Positions 17,227-24,735 of a DNA stretch of 44,308 nucleotides are shown in pieces. The stretch lies in assembly GCF_020524495.1 (NCBI RefSeq), contig NZ_JAIVLB010000027.1:1-44308 (forward strand). The letters are read 5' to 3'. A model generated the notes under the pieces. The model made no database searches. It was not told where the DNA came from and was given only the letters and a program-made list of their open reading frames with translations. The position numbers and the translations under genes were made by a program. Every line of letters starts with the position of its first letter. Position 1 is the stretch's first letter. The stretch comes from Bacillus stratosphericus. GTDB taxonomy: Bacteria > Bacillota > Bacilli > Bacillales > Bacillaceae.

Positions 17227-18063
17227 TTATATAGATACTTTTTGTTTTTGCTCGTCGCTAATCTCTTTTGATCGATTGGCGGCATGTTTGACGGCTTGCT
17301 TCATCGCTTCTCCCCCACCAAAATCATCTAATGCATTCAGCCCTGCAGCAGTTGTTCCATTCGGTGACGTGATTTTTTCTCTTAGGACAGAAGGGTTTTC
17401 AGCTGTTTCTTGAAGCATTTTGGCTGCACCAAGAAGGGTCTGTGTACCAATTTGGCGAGACAGTTCTTTTGATAAACCTGCTTCTTCTCCTGCTTCTTCA
17501 ATTCTTTCTATTAAGAAATAAAAATAGGCTGGCCCACTTCCAGCAATTCCTGTGAAAATGTCCATTTGCTCTTCCTGAATGGTATAGACTTCTCCCATTT
17601 CAGATAGAAGGGCCTGACTCATGCTCACGTCTTCGGTTTTTACATAACGTCCAGCAGATAGAGCCGTTGCTGATGCCCCGATGGTACTTGACGTATTTGG
17701 CATCACCCTTATGACGGGCTGCCCTTCATGCAGCATGTCTTCAATATACGATGCTTTCACACCTGCAAGTACAGACAGGATGAGATGATCTCTCTGAATA
17801 TGAGGTTTTAATGATTCAAGTGCTGTTTCAGCATCCTTTGGTTTCATTGCCAAGATCAAGATATCCATTTCTTCAAAAGGAAATGAATCCATTGCTGTTG
17901 TTTGTATTCCGTATCGCTTCGTTAGTTCATTTAATCGCTGCCTATTTTGCCTGTTTGTTGCGTAAATATGGTTGAGCGGCACCTGTCCTGATCGCACAAT
18001 ACCTGCAATCATTCCTTCCGCCATAGAACCTGCTCCAATGAAAGCAACTTTCTTTTGATCAAT
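17227..18063 (-). CDS. proH: Pyrroline-5-carboxylate reductase, possible ATT start
   Basis: A ProC/ProH-family enzyme that reduces pyrroline-5-carboxylate to proline with NAD(P)H in the cytoplasm. The conserved N-terminus KKVAFIGAGSMAEGMIAGIV holds the Rossmann nucleotide loop, but the first ATG (18022-18024) lies inside this motif. Reading upstream there is no in-frame ATG, GTG or TTG. The best candidate is ATT at 18061-18063, nine bases after AGGGAGAGG, which gives 278 residues, a normal family length. The C-terminal domain is intact (FTGIAGSGPAYFYFLIE, LREKITSPNGTTAAGLNALD). Either a rare ATT start is used or the start codon was lost. The downstream proJ and proA are broken, so proline made here would need other kinase and reductase genes. 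Confidence 0.85.
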   Translation of the reverse strand: MDQKKVAFIGAGSMAEGMIAGIVRSGQVPLNHIYATNRQNRQRLNELTKRYGIQTTAMDSFPFEEMDILILAMKPKDAETALESLKPHIQRDHLILSVLAGVKASYIEDMLHEGQPVIRVMPNTSSTIGASATALSAGRYVKTEDVSMSQALLSEMGEVYTIQEEQMDIFTGIAGSGPAYFYFLIERIEEAGEEAGLSKELSRQIGTQTLLGAAKMLQETAENPSVLREKITSPNGTTAAGLNALDDFGGGEAMKQAVKHAANRSKEISDEQKQKVSI

Positions 18064-18117
18064 GATATTGATCCTCTCCCTTGTTCGGTTTTTGTTCGTG
18101 TTTTTCGCTCGTTAGTT

Positions 18118-18145
18118 ATCGTAACATGATGAGAAATGGTGTCAA
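18118..18145 (-). promoter_or_regulatory. Probable sigma-A promoter of the proH operon
   Basis: On the minus strand, TTGACA (complement of 18140-18145) and TACGAT (complement of 18118-18123) are 16 bp apart. They lie about 50 bp upstream of the proH ribosome site. In B. subtilis and B. licheniformis the proHJ promoters are osmotically induced; the close match to sigma-A consensus here is seen directly, the regulation is inferred. Confidence 0.65.
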
Positions 18146-18397
18146 GAAAGACCTGTCGCTTTTCAAAAGTCCCGAATGCACAGGGGATAGCTTGCTGTAT
18201 ATATGTTAGTCACGCTTTTCTCATCATTAAATTTGGGTAAAAAGAACTATCATTATTTGAATCATAGTACCCTTTCGTTCGACTGAATTCATCATTTTAT
18301 TTTTGGTGACTTTCTATTCTCCTATACGATGATTGTGTGTGAATATTTCGGTTAGACTATTGACATATTTTAGAAAAAATGTCCGTTGAAATGAAAT

Positions 18398-18417
18398 TTG
18401 ACTGGTGATACCGTCAA
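18398..18417 (+). promoter_or_regulatory. Palindrome upstream of P450 gene, possible operator
   Basis: TTGACTGGTGATACCGTCAA pairs TTGAC/GTCAA and GGT/ACC with one unpaired T. It lies 31 bp upstream of the CYP109-type start codon, within the 385-bp proH-P450 spacer. It could be an operator or an mRNA hairpin. The spacer also holds a TTGACA-like box near 18359, but no well-placed -10 was seen. Confidence 0.3.
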
Positions 18418-18448
18418 GGAGAAATCATGTGAAAAAGGAGTGTTCATA

Positions 18449-19645
18449 ATGAAAGTGAAAGAAAACTATGTCAATGTCATTCCAATGAAAGAAATCCGAT
18501 CTACTGATGATCTTCTTTTCCCGTTCCCTATCTACAATGAGTTACGTTCACAAGGTGATATTAGATACGATGAGACGAGAAAGTGCTGGGATCTCTTTCG
18601 ATATGCTGATATTCAGTCCGTTCTGAGGAAGCCTAAAGTGTTCTCATCACAGCGAGGAAGAAGCACGTCTAAAACGAGTATTTTAACAATGGACCCTCCA
18701 AAACATACAAAGATGAGAGCACTCGTCAATAAAGCATTCACGCCAAAAGCGATCAAACAATTAGAAGATAAGATCAAAGACCTGACACATGATCTATTAA
18801 AGCAAGTAAGGGATCAACGTACATTTGATATTGTGCAAGATTTAGCAGCTCCCCTGCCTGTGTTGATCATCGCCGAGCTTCTCGGTGCAGAGGTGAAAGA
18901 CAGAGAGGTGATTAAGAAGCTTTCAGATGCTCTTGTAGCAGGTGCTAAAGATGAATCAAAGGAAGCCATTCAAGCCGTTGTAGACTTGCAAAAACAAGCA
19001 GAAGAAGAGCTTTCAGATTACTTTGCTCGTTTGATCGAAAAACGAAAAGAAACGCCTGCTGATGATTTGATTTCTCTCCTCATTCAAGCAGAAATCGACG
19101 GTGAGCGATTAACTGAGAATGAACTGCTTGGCTTTTGTATTCTATTACTTGTTGCTGGTAATGAGACAACGACCAATTTAATCACAAATGCAGTACGGCT
19201 GCTCATAGAGAAGCCAGATATTGCCGAATCAGTGCGACAAGATCCTTCTCTCATTCCTCAGTTGACGGAGGAAACGTTACGCTATTATCCACCTGTTCAA
19301 GCGATTGGGCGAATTGCAGCAGAGGATGTTGAGATCGCCGGCTCACACATTGAAAAAGGAGACTATCTCATTAGCTGGATTGCATCTGCGAATCGTGATG
19401 AACGGACATTCGAGGACCCAGATACGTTTCGACTAGATCGAAAATCAAATCCTCATATGAGCTTTGGTTTTGGTATTCATTTCTGCCTTGGTGCCCCTCT
19501 TGCCAGACTTGAAAGCAATATTGCGCTTGAGATTTTACTCCATACGTTTCAAGAAATCACCTCTGCGGCAGATAGGCTAAAACCAATTCAAAGCACGTTT
19601 GTTTTTGGGGTAAAAGAATTCCCTGTACAGGTCACCCGTTTTTAA
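18449..19645 (+). CDS. Cytochrome P450, CYP109-like
   Basis: A 398-residue soluble bacterial P450 of the CYP109 type, similar to B. subtilis YjiB (396 residues). Motifs: MDPPKHTKMRALVNKAFTP in the C-helix region, the I-helix oxygen-activation motif LLVAGNETTTNLI, the K-helix EETLRYYPP (ExxR) and the heme loop MSFGFGIHFCLGAPLARLE with the cysteine ligand. Such enzymes hydroxylate fatty acids, terpenoids or steroids using separate ferredoxin or flavodoxin partners, none of which is adjacent. I start at the ATG at 18449 (MKVKENYVNV), which has AAGGAG upstream; an in-frame ATG 17 codons earlier has no ribosome site. A terminator overlaps its end. The natural substrate is unknown. Confidence 0.93.
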   Translation: MKVKENYVNVIPMKEIRSTDDLLFPFPIYNELRSQGDIRYDETRKCWDLFRYADIQSVLRKPKVFSSQRGRSTSKTSILTMDPPKHTKMRALVNKAFTPKAIKQLEDKIKDLTHDLLKQVRDQRTFDIVQDLAAPLPVLIIAELLGAEVKDREVIKKLSDALVAGAKDESKEAIQAVVDLQKQAEEELSDYFARLIEKRKETPADDLISLLIQAEIDGERLTENELLGFCILLLVAGNETTTNLITNAVRLLIEKPDIAESVRQDPSLIPQLTEETLRYYPPVQAIGRIAAEDVEIAGSHIEKGDYLISWIASANRDERTFEDPDTFRLDRKSNPHMSFGFGIHFCLGAPLARLESNIALEILLHTFQEITSAADRLKPIQSTFVFGVKEFPVQVTRF

Positions 19646-19669
19646 AAGTCCCTTCAAGGGGCTTTTTTT
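19644..19669 (+). terminator. Rho-independent terminator after P450 gene
   Basis: The stem AAAAGTCCC / GGGGCTTTT with loop TTCAA is followed by a run of T, starting at the stop codon of the P450 gene. Confidence 0.88.
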
Positions 19670-19781
19670 CATTTTTCTTCAATTCATCATCTCTTTCTTA
19701 CTTCTTACCTTCTACCTCCGAACATGCTAAAATAAAATCCATATCAAGTGATCACGGAATTCGGAAAGGAAGCTAAAACTC

Positions 19782-21866
19782 ATGACCGATTATATAGCAA
19801 TGAAAGACGGAATATTCAAATCAGTTTGTTCGTTAGATTGTCCAGATCAGTGCGGTCTTTTGATACATAAAGAAAACGGAAAGATCGTCAAAGTTCAAGG
19901 AGACCCAGACCACCCTGTGACACAAGGAAACATCTGCAATAAAGTGCGGAATGTGACAGCCCGTTTATATGATGAAAAACGGCTGACAACTCCTTTAAAA
20001 CGTTTTGGACGAAAAGGAGACGGCCAGTTTGCGCCCATTACGTGGGAAGAGGCCATTGAGACCATTCGTCAAAAATGGACAAAACTGATTGAAGAAAAAG
20101 GTCCAGAAAGTATTTTGCCTTACAGTTTCTACGGGAACATGGGTAATCTCAATGCAGAGGGAATGGACCGCCGCTTTTTCTATCGTCTTGGTTCAAGTCA
20201 GTTAGATCGAACCATCTGCCAATCAGCAGGAACAACTGGCTATAAATATACAATGGGCGCAAGCATAGGAACAGATCCTGAAGATACCATCTATACAAAA
20301 CTATTTATCTTTTGGGGCATCAATGCTGTGTCGACCAATATGCACCAAATCACCTTGGCACAAAAAGCTAGAAAGCAAGGAGCCAAGATTGTCGTCATTG
20401 ACGTTCACAAAAACCAAACTGGCCGGATGGCTGATTGGTTCATTCCGCTTCGACCCGGCACTGACAGTGCGCTTGCCCTTGGCATCATGCATGTTCTTTT
20501 TGAAGAAGATCGAACAGATACGTCATTTTTAGAGACTTACACGATCGGTCACAAAGAACTTTGCGAGCATGTCAAGCAGTATGATCCAGAAACCGTTGAA
20601 CACATTACGGGTGTCCCTAAAGAAGACATCCTCACACTTGCGAGACTGTATGCAGAGACATCGCCATCACTCATTCGCATTGGTAATGGTTTGCAGCATC
20701 ATGATAATGGCGGGATGAGTATTAGAACCATCTCCTGCCTCCCTGCTCTAACTGGTCAATGGCTGTACAAGGGTGGCGGTGCGATAAAATCGAACTCTTC
20801 TTTTCTTAGTTATAATGAAGCAGCTCTTCAACGTCCAGATCTACTAAAGGAACGTGCACCTAGAACATTTAATATGAATCAGCTAGGTTGCGTGCTTATG
20901 AACAGAGAGCCTTCCATTGATTCACTCTTTGTCTACTCTTGCAATCCAGCTGTTGTGACACCTGAAGCGAATAAAGTAAGAGAGGGTTTGCTGAGAGAGG
21001 ACTTATTTACGGTTGTTCATGACCTGTTCCTTACAGAAACAGCCGCCTATGCAGATATTGTTCTGCCTGCGACATCTGCCTTTGAAAACGAGGATTTCTA
21101 TACATCTTACTGGCATCATTATATTCAAATTCAAGAGCTTGTCATTGAACGCTACGGAGAAAGCAAATCAAACACAGAAGTATTTCGCCTTTTAGCTCAT
21201 GCCATGGGCTTTGAAGATGAAGCCTTCCGGGAGACAGATGCTGAACTGATGGAACAAGCCCTTTATCACCCGGAAAACCCTCATTATGAAGACATTTCAT
21301 ATAAGGCGTTAAAAGAAAAAAAATGGATCAAAGCAAAACGTGGTCCTTTCCAAGCTTTAAAGCTCCCTACCCCAAGCGGGAAAATTGAGCTTTATTCTGA
21401 ACAAATGAAAGAAGATGGATATCCAGCGCTTCCAACCTATGTACCACTTTATCAGGAAAGTGATTATCCGCTTACGTTTATACCGGGACCGAACCATAAT
21501 TTTCTCAATTCCACCTTCTCACTTCATGAAAAGCATCAAAAGCTTGAGAAATATCCGAAGCTTTATATGAATGAACAAGATGCAAAAGAGAGGAAGATTG
21601 AAGATGGTGATATGGTGCGTGTGCTGAATGATCGAGGAGAATGCGAGCTTGTCGTTGCGGTCGGTCACAATGTGTTATCTGGCGTTGTGGTCAGTCAAGG
21701 ATTATGGGCAGATCAAAAAGGCAGAAAGCATTTGGTCAATGGGCTAACACCTGATCGTTTGGCAGATATGGGCGGCGGTGCCACATTCTTTTCTGGCAGA
21801 GTTGAGGTTGAAAAACTCATAGAAAGAGAAGAAGCCAGCAATGAGGGGAATGACCCCCATTTTTGA
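19782..21866 (+). CDS. yoaE: Molybdopterin oxidoreductase, YoaE-like
   Basis: A 694-residue member of the DMSO-reductase/formate-dehydrogenase superfamily that binds a bis-molybdopterin guanine dinucleotide cofactor. The N-terminal 4Fe-4S motif is CSLDCPDQCG with a fourth Cys in GNICNKV (about 17-57). Further family marks are TICQSAGTTGYKY, LFIFWGINAVSTNMHQ, VVIDVHKNQTGRMADWFIPL and LRPGTDSALALGIMHVLFEE, and the C-terminal molybdopterin dinucleotide binding domain (FIPGPNHNFLNSTFSLHEKH onward). There is no twin-arginine leader, so it is probably cytoplasmic. It resembles B. subtilis YoaE, whose substrate is unknown. It stands alone, without an electron-transfer subunit next to it. AAAGGAAG lies eight bases before the ATG. 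Confidence 0.88.
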   Translation: MTDYIAMKDGIFKSVCSLDCPDQCGLLIHKENGKIVKVQGDPDHPVTQGNICNKVRNVTARLYDEKRLTTPLKRFGRKGDGQFAPITWEEAIETIRQKWTKLIEEKGPESILPYSFYGNMGNLNAEGMDRRFFYRLGSSQLDRTICQSAGTTGYKYTMGASIGTDPEDTIYTKLFIFWGINAVSTNMHQITLAQKARKQGAKIVVIDVHKNQTGRMADWFIPLRPGTDSALALGIMHVLFEEDRTDTSFLETYTIGHKELCEHVKQYDPETVEHITGVPKEDILTLARLYAETSPSLIRIGNGLQHHDNGGMSIRTISCLPALTGQWLYKGGGAIKSNSSFLSYNEAALQRPDLLKERAPRTFNMNQLGCVLMNREPSIDSLFVYSCNPAVVTPEANKVREGLLREDLFTVVHDLFLTETAAYADIVLPATSAFENEDFYTSYWHHYIQIQELVIERYGESKSNTEVFRLLAHAMGFEDEAFRETDAELMEQALYHPENPHYEDISYKALKEKKWIKAKRGPFQALKLPTPSGKIELYSEQMKEDGYPALPTYVPLYQESDYPLTFIPGPNHNFLNSTFSLHEKHQKLEKYPKLYMNEQDAKERKIEDGDMVRVLNDRGECELVVAVGHNVLSGVVVSQGLWADQKGRKHLVNGLTPDRLADMGGGATFFSGRVEVEKLIEREEASNEGNDPHF

Positions 21867-21889
21867 GACAGGAATCAAAACACCTTTAT

Positions 21890-21935
21890 GAATCAGCCAG
21901 TTGTTGAAACTCTTTCGGTGACTGGCTGTTTCATT
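21890..21935 (+). terminator. Hairpin after the oxidoreductase gene
   Basis: CAGCCAGT (21894-21901) pairs with ACTGGCTG (21921-21928), followed by TTTCATTTC. The T run is poor, so termination is likely but not certain. Confidence 0.55.
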
Positions 21936-21951
21936 TCAAATTAGGATATTG

Positions 21952-22444
21952 TTACAGCTTGACAGCGTTGTCTTTTTTTTCGCCCGTTTCTTCATAGCGA
22001 AAGTATTTGAAATCTAGGCAAACACATTCCGCTTGTGTCTTGACACTGCATACCCGTAAAGTTTCCTGTAAAGAATCCGACTCAGCGAATGAAATCATCG
22101 GATAAATGGCTTTATTCAAACAGCACATCCACCTTCTCCCACTCTTGTTGACAAAAGAATAAGAATACGTGTATGTCTCCCGGTGAACGGTCACTTTTAA
22201 AGACACATACGTGACCACGTCTGGAATGACGATTTTTTTGTCAACGGCTGAGAAAAGGTCGGTTTTGACAGACAGATAATTCAAGGATACGGTCAAGTGT
22301 CTCGTCATATGTCACATGAAGAGCTGTCCAATTTTCCGTATTATAATAATTCACAAGACCAGCAACTTGCTGAAAGTTTTCTGGAAAGAATATAGCTCTT
22401 AAATATGAAGCAATAGAAATAGCGAATTTCAAAAACCCCGGCAT
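21952..22444 (-). pseudogene. xynB: Beta-xylosidase (xynB, GH43) C-terminal remnant
   Basis: The end of a GH43 beta-xylosidase, from its C-terminal concanavalin-like domain. One frame reads [20 protein letters not shown] and [20 protein letters not shown], then shifts by one base into [20 protein letters not shown] and VHRETYTYSYSF. A third frame gives LSDDFIR, stop, VGFFTGNFTGMQCQDTSG, and the first returns with FKYFRYEETGE. These match the B. pumilus/B. subtilis XynB tail in order, but frameshifts, stops and the absence of the catalytic propeller show it is dead. It lies directly downstream of the LPMO gene on the same strand, so one transcript could once have held both. Confidence 0.85.
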
Positions 22445-22465
22445 GTTTTGGAGAGCCAGGGTTTT
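22432..22465 (-). terminator. Rho-independent terminator downstream of LPMO
   Basis: On the minus strand AAAACCCTGGC pairs with GCCGGGGTTTT (one mismatch) and is followed by a T run. It lies about 83 bp after the LPMO stop and overlaps the upstream edge of the xynB remnant. Confidence 0.7.
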
Positions 22466-22547
22466 GGATCGCTTATTTTCTTTGTTTGCACCAAAACCCG
22501 CTGATTCACAAATCGGTTTTCCAAACAGATCAAGAAAAGTCCAGGCT

Positions 22548-23159
22548 TTATTTGTTCACTAGATCAACATCAATCACTTGATAGAAAGCGTTTTCAGTAT
22601 CAGCCACATCCCAAACGGCAAGTATGACATGATACCCGAGGCGGTCTTTAGGAATATAAATGTGGTGAGATAAATTGTGAGATGCAGGGGAACCGTCATG
22701 CGGAACGGCACCAATCAGTTCAAAGTCTGCGCGCTTAAGCGGTTTGTCAGGATCCCAGCCTTTTTTGGTGATATAGTAGTGCCATTGGCTCGTATTGTGG
22801 GGAGCGGTATATGTCCAGGTAAAGGTGTGTTCTCCGCCGGTCATGATATGTTTAAACCAGCGATTTTCCGACTGCTGATCAAGAATTCCGGCGAACAGTC
22901 CGCCCGCGGATGCGATTTGTCCATCTGCCGGGCCGCTATGCGGAAACCCTTTTTTCGCTTCCAGGCTTTGCGGCTCATACATCACACTCCCACAATTCAG
23001 ATTGAGAAATCCGAAAGCCTCACTGCACAGAGCCGCTCTGCTCCCCGGTTTTTTGATAAAACCATGAGCGAAGGCCTGCTGAGGAACAATGGACAACCAC
23101 AGCAATCCGGCTGCTAAAATGAAAGCAGTGCTAAAGGTGGTTTTTGGCAAACGATACAC
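22548..23159 (-). CDS. chbB: Secreted lytic polysaccharide monooxygenase (AA10)
   Basis: A 203-residue precursor of a copper enzyme that cleaves chitin oxidatively outside the cell. The start is GTG (23157-23159), eight bases after GAGAGGGG; upstream codons have no support. The signal peptide ends QQAFA|HGF, so the mature chain begins at His32. This is the first copper ligand, and His121 (TYTAPHNTS) is the second. Other AA10 marks are [45 protein letters not shown] and [20 protein letters not shown]. There is no extra carbohydrate-binding domain. From memory it is nearly identical to the B. licheniformis LPMO (UniProt Q62YN7; also 203 residues with His32/His121), and its base composition looks richer in GC than the neighbours, so recent transfer is likely. 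Confidence 0.93.
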   Translation of the reverse strand: MYRLPKTTFSTAFILAAGLLWLSIVPQQAFAHGFIKKPGSRAALCSEAFGFLNLNCGSVMYEPQSLEAKKGFPHSGPADGQIASAGGLFAGILDQQSENRWFKHIMTGGEHTFTWTYTAPHNTSQWHYYITKKGWDPDKPLKRADFELIGAVPHDGSPASHNLSHHIYIPKDRLGYHVILAVWDVADTENAFYQVIDVDLVNK

Positions 23160-23591
23160 GTTACAATCCCCTCTCTTTTCAAAGTGTTGAGACGGGTATT
23201 GATGCAAAGAGAAAACATACGCGACCATTCCAATATTACCTATTTAATTTTAACATCTGACCGTTATAAAGCCAAGGGACATTCTCATGACTTTTTCGAC
23301 TTCTTTTCCGTAGCGCTCCTGAAGAAACGCCAAATTCGATTGAAAAAATGCCTTTTTGCGCTTTACGAAAGCCCCTCAAAAAATTCGGGGCTGGCTGAAA
23401 TCATGAACGAACAGCACCGGACGGAATCTTTCCGAATCGCACGCTTTGTTTCACGTTTTTTGAAATGTGCTCATTGATGATGGACTTATAATCAATCATC
23501 TGTTGGGGCAATAATGAATTTGTAGACCCTTCAAATCCGCATTTTTGAACTTCATACTATTTTCAATAAAACAACTGTTTTAAAGAAAGAT
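23160..23591. other. Upstream region of the LPMO gene, no intact gene seen
   Basis: This stretch holds the LPMO leader. A weak stem AGCCCC/GGGGCT (23370-23392) lies about 210 bp upstream, with no good T run. A 97-codon plus-strand frame (23184-23477) has no ribosome site and no family resemblance, and I consider it chance. From about 23526 a plus-strand frame leads without a start codon into the phage-like gene at 23592. Confidence 0.45.
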
Positions 23592-24398
23592 TTGTATGGA
23601 AAGTTGAAACAAATTATGCTTGAATCAGGATGGCAAAACATTTCAAGTAGAACATCCACTGATTATGATGTAATGTTTTCAAACGGCGAGGATGGAAAGA
23701 AGGAAATTTATTTTCAGATAAGGGACATTGCGAGTGTAAGCACTAACTCAATAGCATCCTTTTCAAATTCTAACTCAAGATTTTTTTCAATGAGATTATC
23801 AGGAAAATACTTACCGGGGTCTTCCGGGGTCTCTGGCACATTTGCAAAAAACAATGATACTTGGAAAGCTGTTATAGTAACTTATCAATCGGAAATTCTC
23901 CCGAATCAGCCCATTGAACTTTACTATATTTGCAATAAGGATAGGCTTATCTTTTTGACTCATTATTCTCTCTCACTTGCTCTGCCATCTACATTAAATT
24001 ATATAGGTGTCCCAATTACTTTTGCAGATGAACATGAGTGGAGTGCTTTTGTCTTTGCATCAAGTAGCATTGGAAATAGTAGAAGATTGTATGTAACTGA
24101 TATCAAAAATGATTATTCTGTAACTGTTCCAATCACTTGCTTAACTTATTTAGGATTAGGCGGTAAGAATAAAATTAGTGAAAACATATTGATGAGCAAT
24201 ATTATTTACGGAAGTGTGAGCGAAGGATTAAGAGGTATGATACCTGAAGTTTTCTCATTCGGTTCTACGGATGGACTTGTCCATGGTGACATGCTTAAAG
24301 ATGAGGGTAAGGTTTACAAAGTTTTTGACACAACACCTGGAACATCGAGTGTCTATTCATCATTTATTTCAAAGTTTATCTCTATTAGAATTCGATGA
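23592..24398 (+). CDS. Orphan phage structural-type protein
   Basis: A 268-residue protein that resembles Bacillus phage and prophage structural proteins with the layout LKQIMLESGWQNISS...GEDGKKEIYFQIRD. The middle part covers the usual strings about reading a value (YYICNKDRLIFLTHY) and the C-terminus reads LVHGDMLKDEGKVYKVFDTT. The exact virion role is not known to me. The first usable codon is TTG at 23592 with a poor ribosome site. The same frame stays open upstream to a stop at 23523 and reads NKTTVLKKDLYGKLKQIM, which looks like the true N-terminus, so the gene may have lost its start codon. No other phage genes are near. A terminator follows directly. It is AT-rich compared with the LPMO gene beside it. 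Confidence 0.55.
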   Translation: MYGKLKQIMLESGWQNISSRTSTDYDVMFSNGEDGKKEIYFQIRDIASVSTNSIASFSNSNSRFFSMRLSGKYLPGSSGVSGTFAKNNDTWKAVIVTYQSEILPNQPIELYYICNKDRLIFLTHYSLSLALPSTLNYIGVPITFADEHEWSAFVFASSSIGNSRRLYVTDIKNDYSVTVPITCLTYLGLGGKNKISENILMSNIIYGSVSEGLRGMIPEVFSFGSTDGLVHGDMLKDEGKVYKVFDTTPGTSSVYSSFISKFISIRIR

Positions 24399-24409
24399 AC
24401 AACAAAGCC

Positions 24410-24435
24410 CCTTCTCATTTGAGTAGGTTTTTTTT
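24410..24435 (+). terminator. Rho-independent terminator after phage-like gene
   Basis: CCT-T-CTCA / TGAG-T-AGG forms a 7-pair hairpin with one T-T mismatch and is followed by eight T. Confidence 0.7.
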
Positions 24436-24464
24436 CAACAGCTGACTAATATTTTCATATAAAA

Positions 24465-24513
24465 AAGACTCCTTTTATGAAATATTCTTTACTAGAATAC
24501 CATAAGGAGTCTT
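24465..24513 (-). terminator. Terminator downstream of phr
   Basis: AAGACTCCTT (24465-24474) and AAGGAGTCTT (24504-24513) pair perfectly, and pairing continues inward imperfectly. On the minus strand the hairpin is followed by TTTTTT, so it ends the rap-phr transcript. Confidence 0.75.
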
Positions 24514-24598
24514 ATACTTTAATCCATTTTATCTATTTTTAACCATTCAACCTACAGGGCTGATCTGTAGCGGTCGATTAAAACCATATTGATACCTT

Positions 24599-24733
24599 TT
24601 ATGATCCTGCACCTCTTGAGGAAAGTAAAACTGTCTCACTTTTGGCATCTGCCTGGGTATGTTGTAGAACAGGGATTCCAAGAATTGCACCTATCAGCAA
24701 AGCAGTAGAAATAATCATCATTATTTTTTTCAT
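24599..24733 (-). CDS. phr: Phr-type secreted signalling peptide precursor
   Basis: A 44-residue precursor: a Lys-rich start and a hydrophobic signal helix (MKKIMMIISTALLIGAILGI), then PVLQHTQADAK and the C-terminus SETVLLSSRGAGS. It overlaps the neighbouring rap end: AAAGGAGG is followed by the rap TGA and this ATG. This gene order, size and signal peptide are those of Phr peptides. They are exported, trimmed to a penta- or hexapeptide, re-imported by Opp and bind the cognate Rap. The mature form is likely from the last six residues (SRGAG or RGAGS); the Arg at the second position of SRGAG recalls SRNVT and ARNQT. An in-frame ATG two codons upstream (24739) is too close to the ribosome site. 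The partner rap is frameshifted. Confidence 0.8.
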   Translation of the reverse strand: MKKIMMIISTALLIGAILGIPVLQHTQADAKSETVLLSSRGAGS

Positions 24734-24735
24734 GA

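Noticed and set aside
22580..22596. cre-like TGAAAACGCTTTCT
   Set aside because: It lies in the conserved 3' coding part of the LPMO (DTENAFYQ) and lacks the final A of the consensus; probably chance.
23368..23392. AGCCCC/GGGGCT stem upstream of the LPMO gene
   Set aside because: The stem is six pairs only and has no good T run, so I do not call it a terminator.
23184..23477. 97-codon frame upstream of the LPMO gene
   Set aside because: It overlaps the LPMO leader and lacks a ribosome site and any family resemblance.
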